Below are positions 27,401 to 41,100 of a stretch of 64,000 bases of DNA, in pieces (positions within the stretch are counted from its first letter, which is position 1; each line of letters begins with the position of its first letter). A program made the position numbers and the translations under genes. The notes beneath the pieces are model-generated. The model ran no database searches. It was not told the origin of the DNA and was given only the letters and a program-made list of their open reading frames with translations. The stretch spans positions 16,152,253-16,216,252 of the forward strand of contig NW_023998414.1 of assembly GCF_014805625.2 (NCBI RefSeq), in the 5' to 3' direction. Source of the DNA: Glossina fuscipes. Lineage: Eukaryota; Arthropoda; Insecta; Diptera; Glossinidae.

Positions 27401-30400
27401 TCATCTGTTATTACGTCGATAGATGACTCAGAATCATTTGCTGAAACGCTCTAAGTTTGCCTGTCTGCCCCTTTTGACTTGTTTTATTGTGTCCAACCTG
27501 CAGATATTTTTTTTTTGATAGCCTAATTTTTGCCAGCTCAAAGCGGATCGGATCGCTTTTACGACCCCTTTCCCACCATCATGGTTCGTTTACAACATAC
27601 TCTAACTTGTATGATAGTTAATATGCTCACTTTTCATTGCCTAGCTATGAGCTAATAATACCTAACATAATTACAGTCCTATTAGAAAAGAAACGAAAAA
27701 TTGAAAACTTATTGAAAAGCTTTCGAATTTCAGCGAGGGCCGGGCAAACAAACAATCGTTAATATAATAAATGCTGGAAAAGCGAGAGAAAAAGTCTATT
27801 TATTTATTTTGGTGAAAGCTTAAACGCACATGTATAACCTTTGCTTTAGGAACAGACAACGCCTTTAGCTCTTTGGAGGATTCATGAAAATGAGCAAAAG
27901 TAAATATAACAAAAAATAAACAAGTGTTTGTTGTTGTCTTACATACAAAACTATTTGAAAATGAAAAAACGGATTCTACGAAGTGAACAAATTAATTACT
28001 TTTAGGATTAACAATGTTTTATGAAAATAATTGCATAGTTTTAGGAGATTTTTAATATTATTTTTAAAAAGCATATTTAAGCAGAACATTATTAACATTG
28101 ATTACTCATAAAAACAGGAAAGATATTTAATTTAATTAATTAAATAACACCTCGCACGACTTTCGGATAGATATTTCTAGGAATAAGGAAAAAAAGGCAT
28201 TAGGAATTGTCGTATATCACGCGGTAGCACTCCTATTTTATTATATATTGGAAAACTATACTATTACGGTGGCGGGAACCTACTGTCGTATTTAAAATCA
28301 AATATTTAAAGTTGAAGATGCTTAAAAAGCTTCGAAATAAAATTTGACAGTTCATCTTTGGCAGGTGCGAGAATTTATAACTTCACTTTTAGAAGTGTCT
28401 CATAAGTTCTTAAAACCAATTGAAGCCTTGATTCCTTTTTAAAGCCCATACCAACTGCAGCGTGTTTAATGGACTTTATTTACTATACCTTATCAAGTCT
28501 GCACTTCGCGGCTAACTACTGAAAGGTATTGAAAGTACACCTCTTATATAGCCCACATGACTCCTTGTTTGATTTGACCTGATAGGTAATATTTACTCAA
28601 ATAGTTAAATACAGCAGAGTTTTTCCGGCAATTTATTACAAACTTAAAATTACTCTCGCTCATCAATATTGCTTGCATTTAAAAATGCCAACTGTATCTA
28701 AACCTGCTCTAAAGTGGTCGCTGTGTCTCTATTTAAAATAGACAAAGAATTGTTATTATTTGGCGTCCTTTCGGTCACATTATCCGTCTATCTCCGGTAG
28801 ATATTAAGGTAGCCTAAGAGTACAATATTTTGGATTCCGTCATCAGTTCGCAACGATTTGGACAGGCAGTACCAACTATTTTTTTTCTTAAATAATCTTT
28901 CACGGTAATCGCAATTCCGTCGTATGATTATGTAAGCAAGCCCTTTATGCTTAAATCGTACATGTTGCAGTATCCGACTTCCATTACTCAAATCAATTTT
29001 AAATAAACACTCTACTGAAAGGACGCTATACGGAAGCTTCACCGTAAACCTTAATCCCCTTTTTATTTTGTAGACCATCTGAAATTTGCATACATTCGTC
29101 GATTCCGTTTAGTATAATATAATTGGCCTGGAATATTGCAAGTTGGAGAGTCCGAATTTCTACAAAACAGATGAACTCAGCTTTTAATAATAATTTGGCT
29201 TCTTTCATATTATTTACGTGCCTTTGCAAACTTTGGGTGTCATGGAAGACTTTAATATAGGCCTCTCTACTACGAATTCAACTGACATTCGTTGTCGAAG
29301 GTATTGTTGTGCGGAGTCTCTTCAATTCTATTATTATCGGAACACAATTTGCTAATGATTTCGAAGGTTCGAGGTCGTCTACTATGTGTAGCTATGTATA
29401 AATCTGAAGTTATGCCTTCAGCGAGAATGTATGGAAACTGCTTTCCTTCACTATATATTCCTCCGTCTCTTTTGCGCTGAAAATTTCGAATAACTCTTGT
29501 AAATGGAGTCCAAAGAGATCTTATATAATTTCGTTTCTTGCGATGAACTTCAACGAACGTACATTTCTGTCGTGAAAGTTTGCCTTAAGCGTAGTCGTAA
29601 GGATTACTTGAATTCGGACGAGTAGATTACGAGTTATGTAGTGTAAGGGTAGTAAAATAAAAAAGTAGTAAAATAACAAAATTTGCTTTTTGTAAATGAA
29701 AGCTAAATACTAATCTATTAGCAATAACTTGCAATAACAGTTTTATTTTATCGTAGCATGTAAGGAGATGGTATTCAAAATTCGACCCCAGCAGAATTCG
29801 ATTTTCTTACTTTAGTTTTTTCTTTTAATTCATTATACATTTTTTGAAATAGTATTGCCAATGCTTACTTTAAAGCAATTGGATTATCTTTAATATCCGT
29901 AAAAGGCTTTAAGATTTTATAGAAAATTCTCCGTCTTATATCAATCAATGGAATTTGTGTTTTATTACAATTCGTCATGATGTTTAAATACATTGCAACC
30001 CTTACGGGGAAAAGCTTATGTACTACTTTTCAAATTTTTGGTACGCTTAAGCTGTGCAGTGCTCTTCTTATTTTTTCTTTACCTTACTTTTTACAAGTCG
30101 AAATTCAAAAAATATGAAAATAATACACGTAAAAAAAAAACGTAACGCATAAAATTACCAATCGAAGAACAATTGAATCGAACAAGTGTAGGGTTTGTAA
30201 AAATGATGACCATCGAGCTTATTTTCTTTGTAATTTTTCATAGGCAATAACTCAAATACAACATGTAAGAATGCTATAGTGGACCATGGCTTATCATCAA
30301 ATACCCTAAACAACTCTGCCATTATTCACATAACTATATTTATATGAGAAATGGTCGCAAAAGTGGTCTCGCTCAAAATCATCTTCAAACGAATTAGTCC

Positions 30401-32138
30401 TTGCGCCAAAAAAGTCACGAAAATAGCTTAAAGCATTTCGCGAATCGGTCGGTATAATAGAGGGTGAGTCTGTCTAAAGTCTCTTCTATGTGTTGCATAC
30501 ATCCGCACAAATCCAAGATATCCTTGTACCCCAAGCGATGTTGGGTTTAAAAACTTTTCAACAAGGACACCAAAAAAAAAGGAAGAAATATTTTAAAAAA
30601 GGATAAAAAATTTATTTTAAAAATATGCTTGAGAGTACCAAATTTAAAGTTAAGAATTTAATGCAGAAAATTGTGTTGCAAGCACAAATTTTAAAACTGA
30701 GATACGAGTACTAAAAGGATTTCTTCTTAATAATTAGATACAGTTTCGCCGGCAACAAATAAAAGCTATGAGTTAAGAAAATCCGCATTCACAACACCAT
30801 CAATACCATCAAAAGTGTAAAATAATACTCGTAGTGCTTGGAGACGTTGTTCAAGTTCTTCGGACCATCGGTCGCGGGCGTGTTGCTTGCTTACGCACCA
30901 AAACATATGAAATCACTTAAAATTTTCCTATTTTTTACTTATCAAACGTCACGGCAATGACACTTGGACATTGGCGGTTAAAAAATGGATCGAAATTTAA
31001 TACGACAAGTTGTCGATGCGGGGATTTACTTGCAATTCGTTCAGGAAATGCCACAAATTGTAAGTGTTTACCCTTGCTGATTACGATGCAATGCAACTGA
31101 AGCTAAGCAATGACGGCCGAATTTTTCATCAGTTCTTTCGAACGTGTCAATTAATGGTTTGATTGATTGAGGAAATTTTAAAAAATCGTTCGTGTGTAAT
31201 GGAAAGTTAAAGTCAGCTGAGCTAAGTGAATAAAAGCCACCTTTACGCTTAGCAAGAGAGCACGTGCTGCCTAGTAAAGACAAAGTTGTGCAATGGAACG
31301 ATCTTGAGCATCTTGCTATATATTTAAGCAAAAAATTAAGAGAAGTCTTTTACTGATGAATAATGGCATGCTGACCGAAGAGTGCCCCCACAAGACATTT
31401 GCCATTTAAGCGATGGTTTAAAACACAGTCTATTTGTCAAGTGTTTTGTGCTAAATTACAATTCCGCAGGAGAAAGAGAAAAAAGGTTCCATATTGTGAT
31501 TTTATTTATTTTTTTCTACGCTGTCCCTCCTTTTGAAGTAACCAAATTCATTCAACTTAGTTCTTAACAACCTCTACTGACATTCAAGGACTTTTAAGTT
31601 TTTTCATTTTTTTTTTTTTTTCTTATGCATTTTTTTCGCCCGTTAAGCACTTGCTGGCGTTACTTAACTTAATGATCTTTAACATATACATGTAAACGTA
31701 TATATATATATATATATATGCATATATATTGCAGTTTGCTATTTACGCTTTTGATTATGTAATCTTAACGTTAACAGCTTAACATTTTAATGAACGTTAA
31801 ACAAAATGTATTTCATTAATATTTATTTATTTACTTTTGGTTGAGTTGAAACATTAGCTAAAGTTAATTAGATGGTGTAAATGAATTGTATGATAACGGG
31901 GAGAACTTGATCTCTCCTGTATTATCTAATGCTCAAGGAAACTGTATTAAAATTATTTAACATTCTTTTCATTATTCCTTTTGCTTTTGAACAAATATTG
32001 CATTCATTATTATAATCTTTATTTTCATTACCGATGCATCTCATTTCTCTGGTAAACAAAATAAAGATAATATAAATGTAAAACAAAAAATGCACTATGT
32101 ATGTACTCACACACACATGAAATAAGATTTGAAAAATG

Positions 32139-32169
<31 letters not shown>

Positions 32170-35100
32170 CTATATTATTATAAATAAATTAAATAAATAA
32201 AAAAATATTAAAAAACCAAATATAAAAATACGAAGGAAAAAACAAGTACTTAAGACTGGCGGCTGCCAAATCCGTGAGTGTTGCATACTTGCTTGTAGCT
32301 ATAGCGGGTGCTCAGCTGGTAAAGGCATAAATAACATCTACGGACTGAGCAAGCACACAGTAGTCTGCGGCCATTCCCTATCTCTTTCTTCTTTCCCATT
32401 TCTTGCTGATCGTGAACGTATTACACGTATAGGGCCCATTGCCCTATTAATTGGTCACATTGAAGAAAATTATATTCGACTCTGAACTCGAAAGGCCAAT
32501 CTGTTCCATTTTAGCTTAAACACTGTAGGAAAATCCAGAAAATGCACATGGGAGTCTTTATTATCATTGCCTCTGGCCGAGTTTAAGATTAATGAATGGA
32601 TTTAAAACTTTTTGTTTACCCTACACCAATTGTGGCCCGAGGTGTATTAAGCTTGTCTAGACATATCAACACCCACAAGGGCTTGAGACTTCTATTCAAG
32701 CTAAATTTGGTGCATAATAGCGGCAATTGTTGTTTTATTTTTTTCATAAAATTGTTGCCATGTAAAGACGTACTGTTGCAAAGGGTTCGATAAAACTGCT
32801 CTAATACAGTGCAGTACAGGTATGTCAGATCAAAATTTTGGATTGACTTTTGTCTTAAAATACTTCAAGCTAGGCTTTGTTGCCTTGGAAGCGCTTACTT
32901 GAAAAGAATCTAAATACACGGTTCCATATCTTTCAAGTTTGCCATATTCATTTGGTGATCCAATATTAATTTTGATCGTAATTTATTGAGATAACTTTTT
33001 TCACTTGACGACTATTTTAGGTAATATCGTTATATCGGAAGTGATTGTAAAAATGGCCCGATCTAATCCACTTTTAATAGGGCACGCTCTTGGCTTAAAA
33101 GATATCAGTGTACCAAGTTTTATTAAAAATTGTGGGACCTTACGCTTGAGCACGAAATACCTGGGTAGATATTTAAGGGAGAGACAGCCAGACAGACGGA
33201 CACGCTTAAATTAATCCAAAAACTCATTCCAAATTTCAATCGAAAAGTGTACTAAGGTTCTGATTGAGCATTCCTCTTAGTTTAGCTATCGTAAACTACT
33301 AAATAAGAAGAAGAAGAATCAGAAAAGAAATCCGGAAGAGAAGAAGAAAAATATAACTCAGTGAAAATATATATATTAGTTATGCTTAATGTAAAATACG
33401 TGTTCTTGAAAATACGTATAATCCCTAATAATATTAAATACGATTGTGTCCCTTTAGTTGTTTTTTTCCAAACATAATGAATGCAAAAACCGTAGTATAC
33501 TTTTAAAGGAAAATTTTCTGTAATATATAATGGTTTTAAAGAATTCCTCAAAACATGAATTCGTGTTAAATACGAATTTTCTTTTTTCCTTTGCATACCT
33601 TGTTGGGTTTTTGATTTTGTATTTTTTATTTTATTAATCATATACACATATACATATATATCATTTTTTTTTTTTTTTTTTTGTTAATCTTTTTAAGCTA
33701 AAGTGGCTTTTATTTATATTGGCTTTCTTCTGTACTGTCGCTTTTAACCAGTAGCGTTACATAACCATATGCAGCGTGTAAAAATTTCATCTTGTTCTTA
33801 ATTTAACACCTGATTGATTGACATGGACGGGAGATTGTGTAAGTGAAAGCTGTAGCTGTAGCTGTTAAACTAAGAAATGTTATTGTGTAAAAATATCAGT
33901 GTGTAACAGACATTTCGCTCCACGGTATATCAACATGGTTTAGCTACACAAGCGCACAAATTATCATGTACGTAACAAGAGAGTGAGAGAGAGAGAGATA
34001 GAGGGAGAGAAAGCAAATAAAAAAAAAGCTGATTAATTTAAAGTGACAACTAAAGTAATGTTCAGTATTATGTGTATATAGCGGCAATAATACCAGTAAC
34101 GATGATATTATAAATTTTTCATTGTGCGTAAAATGGAAAATATATTTATAAACTAATAGACAGATACACTTCATGCTTCATTTGTCTGTCGCTGTCACTT
34201 TTCAATTCGAATGTTGCCAATTTTTTATAGTAAATCCTGAGAGAGACAGAGTAAGATGCTGCTGCTAAGCAGTCAGCAAATGTACAGAGTTAAGCAACAA
34301 ATTGCAAAAGCTTTATTACGTAACTTGTACATACGTGTGTAAGATTTTCTATTGTACTGTACATAATTCCCTAAAGTAAGCTAGATTTACAAGAAAGTTA
34401 TAATCATTTAAGGGTCCTGTTTGAATAGAAGAGAATTTCTATAACGACGTCATTTGGTAATAACTGATTCTACCAAAATGAGTCAATTTGACGCATAATC
34501 TTTGTGGAATCGCCAAAGTCACAAAAATAACGTTAGGAAGTTGAAGTAAAAAACCACAGTGGATCACATTCTACCAGTGAATACCCCACAGCACCCGGCA
34601 GTGATTAATAAGCGTCGCGATCGGAACCATTTTCAATGGTGTTCGTTCTTTGGTCAACACACGTCTGTCGAGCAAGTACCATTAAAATATTTCAAAAAGC
34701 GCGGCCTGCACGTTGAACAAAAGATAAGAAGACGGACAGACAAGCCGCTGTCGATCGGTATAATATGGCTGGGTCCATATTAAGTCATTCTGGTTGTTGC
34801 ACATATCCGCACAAATCTCATATACCTTCGTCCGCATGCATCCCGCCAAGTTACAGAAGAAACTGCGGCAAACTCAGAAAAACTAAGAAATTTTGAATAT
34901 TTCCGTCTATAATTTTCGATACCGTAAATTTGTTTCCAAAAAACCTGCAATCAGATGTTTACCAGTGCCAACTGGTATGTTTGGTGCAAAAATGACCTCG
35001 ATCGGTTCACCTATACGCTCGCAAGTAGTGACGAAATCTTAGCTCCAATTTATTTCGAGTTTATTTGTAATTAAATGAAGGATATGTTAAGGCGCCTTAA

Positions 35101-38100
35101 TGTAAATTGGAAATAATTTGGAGCTTAATTTTGATCAATAGTTACGAACGCGTGGATAAAGCACTTCTAACCATTTTTGGACGAGACATGAATGTGATCC
35201 CAGCGAATATCTGAATTACAGATTTTCGACAATATCTTCGCGAGTTCGAAAGTTATAAACGAGAGTATAAAAATGTTGCAGGTGTTTTTCGAAGGTGTCT
35301 AAGGGTATAGTTAATTGTGGCCGTGCATGTAAGCAGATTACAATCATTTTTTTAATCGATCAGGGGATGTGTGTGTACAATTTCAGTTTTCTATCCAATA
35401 GATAGATAGATAAATAGATAGATCGCTGTGTCAAAAACTAGACCAAATAGAAAAAGATTGGTAGAAAAGATTTGGAAATGTTTTCATAAGCCATAGGAAA
35501 ATTATGTAGCATTATATGGAGTACGATCAATTTTTTGAAGATCGAAACTAAAAAGGATTAAAGTGACTTACTCGGTAGTTGCAATTCTATTACAACTTTG
35601 TTACTATTCGCTTTTTCTAATTCTTTCGGAATTCTCTTTACTTTTCGCCTTAATTCTACTTCTAATTTATTCTTATTCTAAGACTATTCCGTTTTAATTC
35701 CACTCCGATTATCTTTTAATTCTTTAGCAATTCTTTTCTAATTCTATTCTAATTCTGTTCGATTTCTATTTCAATTCCATTTCATATACACCTTTTGCTT
35801 GCTTTCACGTTAGTTTACTCATATCTCTCTTTACTCATATGTTTTATATACGTGTCTTTATATACTTGAACGAGTACCGTAGTCATTATAAAATATTCAT
35901 ATCATTTTCTTGCAGCAAATGGAAAAGTTGAGGTTATTGAACTTTGGCAATCACTGTAAGAAGTAACACCAAGCAATAACATAACTCAGCTTTGTTGTTA
36001 CCATCTTACAGCGAATGACAAATTTATTATGGTGCGATTAATTATTGATTTCCCATTTTCCGACCACAAAGCGAATTGAAGGTAAAATTTTTATTAACAA
36101 TTTTTTTTATTGTTTTTCTTTCTTTTATATAAACACATCACACTGGGGTCTTCCTTTTTAAAAATATTTTTCTTCTTGTTTTTCTACTTCATTGTTCCTG
36201 TTGTAGCCATCGCCGAAGAGTGAGGAACATATTCGTGTTGTTAGAACGTTTGCAAAGCTCGTAAGGAAGCTGTAGCGATCCCACAAAATATATATATTGT
36301 TGATCAGTATCAAATTTTGGCCATGTCCGTCCATCCTCCGGTGTAATGTCTGTTTCAGACATTCTTCCGGTCGCAACAATGAAACTATCGCCTTGAACTT
36401 TAGCAAAAGCATCGGAAATTCTTGTACGCAGGATGGTATTGAAAATGGGCCAAATCTGACTAAGGCTACGCATGTAGTACTGCTTAAACTGAAAGACCTT
36501 TTTTTTTGTTTTGTTTGTCAGAAAGAATAAAAAATTGCTTTCTTGCGCATTACGCATAAACTACACCATACAAAATTGTGAACATTTATTCTATGGTCGA
36601 TGCCTTAGTACCAGGACAAAAATGTGAGAACTGGATCACATTTACCCAGCATTATAGTGTACTAAAATTAAATTTTTATTTCGACACCTTTATAACAGAG
36701 CGAAGCAAGACTCAAAACCCGCATAAAGTGAATAAATTCTTGATAAATTTCAAATTCAGAATGCACTTAAGCCCGTCCCGCTGTCCATCTGTCCGACCGT
36801 GTAATATTGGCGGTAAACACATTCGCGTTCGTAAAAATGAAGAATTCGCGAAAGAATTTTAAGGGAAAGACCTACAACGCCCATTCGCTTATGAAACGAA
36901 AACTGTGAACACATTTACTTGCCGTGTTTTTTTGCTTCCTGCGCACAGAGTAAAACACATACACCATATAAATTTGCATTTTTATTGTAGAAACACAAAA
37001 AATCAGCCGCGCCCACCCAATCTTTACTTTATGAGTATGAAAATCTACTTTTCATTGAATATAATTAATTTTCTTACTGGTTTTTAATTTTAATATTTTT
37101 TTTTTTTTTTCTTTTGCGGAAGGTAACCAAGTATAAGTATAATGCTTATAAAAGATGTTTTTTCTTTTTGGCGGGGTAACAAATAATTATAAATCGCATG
37201 GACCGCTGGAATCTAATCTAGAAGATCTGTGTTAAAGAGATGACGATGAGGAGCAGCATTCTCAGCGAACCAAACTTGTAGTCAATGCGAATACTGCCCA
37301 TTTGCTCAAATCATTTATAGAATATTTTATACATCAATTTTTTTGTACTTAACATAAATCTTATAAAGAACTTTGTAACACTAGGACTGCCAACATTTTG
37401 TATATATCTGTTTCGAGCGTTAGGCAGCATTTTAAACCGATTTCAGCTTCCTGTTTACATTTTTGTCACTTTAGCGATTTCACAAAACTTCTGAGTCAGA
37501 TATATATTATCGGTATCTTCAAAAAGTAGACCAGATAGAGAAAAACTGATTGTAATAACATTTATCAGATAAATGTTGAAATTTTTTATGAGCTCAAAAT
37601 TTCCCAAAGTTCATTTTACCCTATTTGGTAGTTTTCGTCTGAAACGCACAATTTTGTGTACGTCTTGCACTCCTTTGAGTCTATATATAACGAGGATAAG
37701 CTTTTCTAATTAGCACTTCAATACGTTTCTGTTTCTTTTCTTTTTATCACTTGTATCCAATTAGTGTAAAACATCATCAATTAACAAATTAAAATTTTAT
37801 ATAAACTGCACTGAGAGCGTGTCTGAAAATTCGCACCTTCCGTTCTCGAATCGCAATTTTTTTCTTTCGCTTTACGGATATTATTCTGAAAGTTTTCTTT
37901 AACTGTTAAAAATTAAAAACAAATACATTTAAATAAATTTATGTTTGGAGAGCCTAACGCTCCTAATGGCTTAGTAATAGAGAAAGAAGTTTTTTTTTTT
38001 TCATTTTTATACAACTTTTTTGTAAACGTCGCGCAAAATGTCTTTATTACTGAACGATTTATTGCTTAAATGTCTTTTCGGATTTTAGCTATATTCAAAC

Positions 38101-41100
38101 TTTGCTAAAATATCTAATAAAATTTATGCACATTATTGCGCTGAAGTGAACATAAATTGATGCAAACACTAATTTCTTTACTCAATTTTGCTACAAAAAA
38201 GTGAACCAATGATCGCATAAGCGTGAATATGCAAATGCCAGAACATAAATTCTCAGTACATAAGCAGCTATGCAAAGTGTGCAGCCAAATTGTATAAACG
38301 CATAAGAATATAATTGAAACAAAATAAAAATCTTATAAAACCCTTATACTCTAAGCTACTGCAGCAAAGTTTTCAAATAGGACCTTGGAAACCAATGCTA
38401 AAAATGGCTGGTTCCATTGGCGAAACGAAGAGTTAGTTTCATTTAAATACAATATCGGTTCGATGGTTAAATTGGTTAGAAAGCTCGTAATTATATATAA
38501 ATTGGTTAAGCTTTATAAAGAAGAACTATTGGGGACATTGAAGTTCATCTTTCCTAATTAGGCTGGCGAGTCAATGCCAGTAGATATCTAAGGAAGGACT
38601 AATACTAGTAATTTATTCTCATGCGATGGCAAAGGGACTAACGGATCCTATATCAAAATGATTGTTTGTACTGAATCAACATATAGCCTATAGGGAGGAG
38701 AGCACACTACCGAGCTGGGCCTCACCCAACTCATATATATAACCTTTTTGTTATAGAAGGATTATCGGACTCTCTCGAATATCTTTGATAAAGCCAAGAG
38801 TAGTTGTTGCTTTACTTATGTTATAGCTCAATATGTGAATTGAACCGTCATTTTTGTTTAAATATAAACCCAAAATCATCGAATGATACTACATTTTGCA
38901 ATAATTTCGAATCATTTAAATATTCCGTACGTAATGCATCCCTCGTTACACTCTTTAAGGTGAGCTCCAAAATTGAACGGCCGCCATGCAGCCAAATTGT
39001 CTAGATTAGATTATGCGGCGTATGTGTGTATGAGCATGTTTTGATGCTGAAAGAGGAGAACAGTGTAACATCATCAGTATATATTAGTATATAACATAGC
39101 GGGGCGGGGGGGAGCGAGAGAGAGAGAGATATTTTGAGTTTTTGATCTGGATAAAAGTAAAGGAATCTATGCTTGCTATGTTTACTTGAAGCAATTATAC
39201 AATTATCACATAGGCTGAGTTGGGCAATAATTTGACAAGTTTTGAATCTACCAGGCCTGGTATAATAGTTACACTTTAGTTGCTTGCACCTTAAATGATC
39301 GCTTGTATTGCTCATAGTGGTAAAGAGCTCCCGCAAGCCCTTTGATTTTTCGATCAAAACTTTCACAAAGACTTTTGCCATTTTCGACACAAAGGTGACC
39401 GCTAAGACTAAGCGTCTTATTTTTAAAGTTAGTAGTTCAATCCCTTAACAAGTCCAATGACGCTGGAAAGACATGTCTGCACGTCTTATATTAGTAAATT
39501 GTAAAGAAACTTAACCATGTCAAAGTAATTTTTGACTTTTGCTTGTTTTCTCCAGAAGTTCGTTTTGTACATAAATCACAAGGAGATAAAGAGTTTACAC
39601 AGGTATTTTTTTTTTTTTTTTTTTTTTTTTAATATCTTCATTTGCATAGAAAGTATTTTTGATATTTTTTTACCTACGAGAAAATCATAAATTTGCTGCA
39701 TTCTTTAGTTGTCTAGAGCGTGAAAGAAATATTGGTTAAAGAAAAATGTCTCTTTTCGGTATGTCAGACACGTTTTTCATGCCGGGTACTACTCATCACG
39801 AAGCTTGCTTTTGGTAAGCTCCAATTGCTTCAGTGTTGCTTTACATATTATCCGGTCGCCCGCACACACGCACCAATTACTTCTCTCATCCTGGTTGTGA
39901 AAAAATTTTGCTTTTGTTTTTTCTTAATTGACTTTTTTATTCTTTCCTTTGAACAGAAGTTTTTCTGAAACCATAATCTCTTGGTGCCTTGTTGAATTAT
40001 TGTTTTATTATTTGTTGTATTCCTCAAATGTTTAACATGGTCCAGCTTTTATTATTAGCTGGGTTTAATTTTACTTATGCAAATATGCTATCTTCATTCT
40101 AGTTCTAATACATACCTCTTCTTAAAGAATATAAATTCTCGATCAGTATAAGAATCTGAGTTAACTTACGCAGTGCTTAGCTGCAAAGCGAAGATCGAAC
40201 GACGAAAGTTCCAAGTCGAAGTGAAAGTTCATAACTAAATAAGAAAACGATGCGCTTAGAGGCAAATCTGAAAATATCCTTCGATAGCATTCGCCGCTAT
40301 TTGAAGTAGAAGAATTTTCAATAAAGCTGATAGATAGTCTTAGATATTAGTGAACTTTAGAACTTTAGTCTTGCAATTTATTTCTGTGGCTAAATTAACT
40401 ACAATCGTTTAATAAACTTGTTGTTGCTTTCAACTTAACAAATTGCAGAAAAACCTAACATACCCATTTTGTTAATAATTAGCCGTACTATAAAAACTCT
40501 CATCGATCAAGTCGGCGCTTCAGGCTGATTGTGATCGCGATCACTTCTTAGTACATAGGCAATCACAAAGAAACCGCAAACCTCTAACAATAATAATTAA
40601 ATTAAGCAGTAAAAAAAAAGAAAAAATATGTAAAAAAAGTGTAGTCGACTACCACCGGACATCAAGAATTTTGATTGAATCGTCATATGGTATATAAAAA
40701 TTTTTATTGCTATAGTTTATTAGTAGTGAATAAAGAGACCAGTTTACTTTTGCTTTTGAAAACAAAAGTTTTGTGGCTTTATCTTATACTAATTTGCATT
40801 AATTTCAATACAAAACCGCGTACAAGAGCTTTTCGTTACATTCGAAATCGCGCGACAGGCAGACATTACATAGACGAAAAGATGAACATGTTTAAATTGA
40901 ATCAGAATTTCATATTGATCGCGAATATATATCTCTAAAGCTTTCTTCTGGGTGCTGCAAAGATTTTGACGCTTTGAATATACCCTCCTAACCTTCGTTG
41001 GGGGGGGGGCCCCCCCCCAATAAAAGAAGATAGAGAGAGAATAACGCATAAAAATGTTTAATAACGAGCAGCTGACAAACACGTGTTTGAAATATATATG

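Noticed and set aside
28788..29229. Two adjacent minus-strand ORFs (96 and 67 codons)
   Set aside because: They could be fragments of a decayed retroelement, but I recognise no motif and they are in different frames.
31068..31331. 87-codon minus-strand ORF with a possible transposase look
   Set aside because: No diagnostic residues could be identified, and the flanks are AT-rich and repeat-like.
36189..36557. 122-codon minus-strand ORF
   Set aside because: It lies on a GTCCGTC-family repeat copy. The peptide reflects repeat blocks seen in other frames elsewhere.
39400..39540. Possible third tRNA-like head with GTAGTTCAATCCC
   Set aside because: B-box-like only; the neighbouring blocks do not match either SINE family convincingly.
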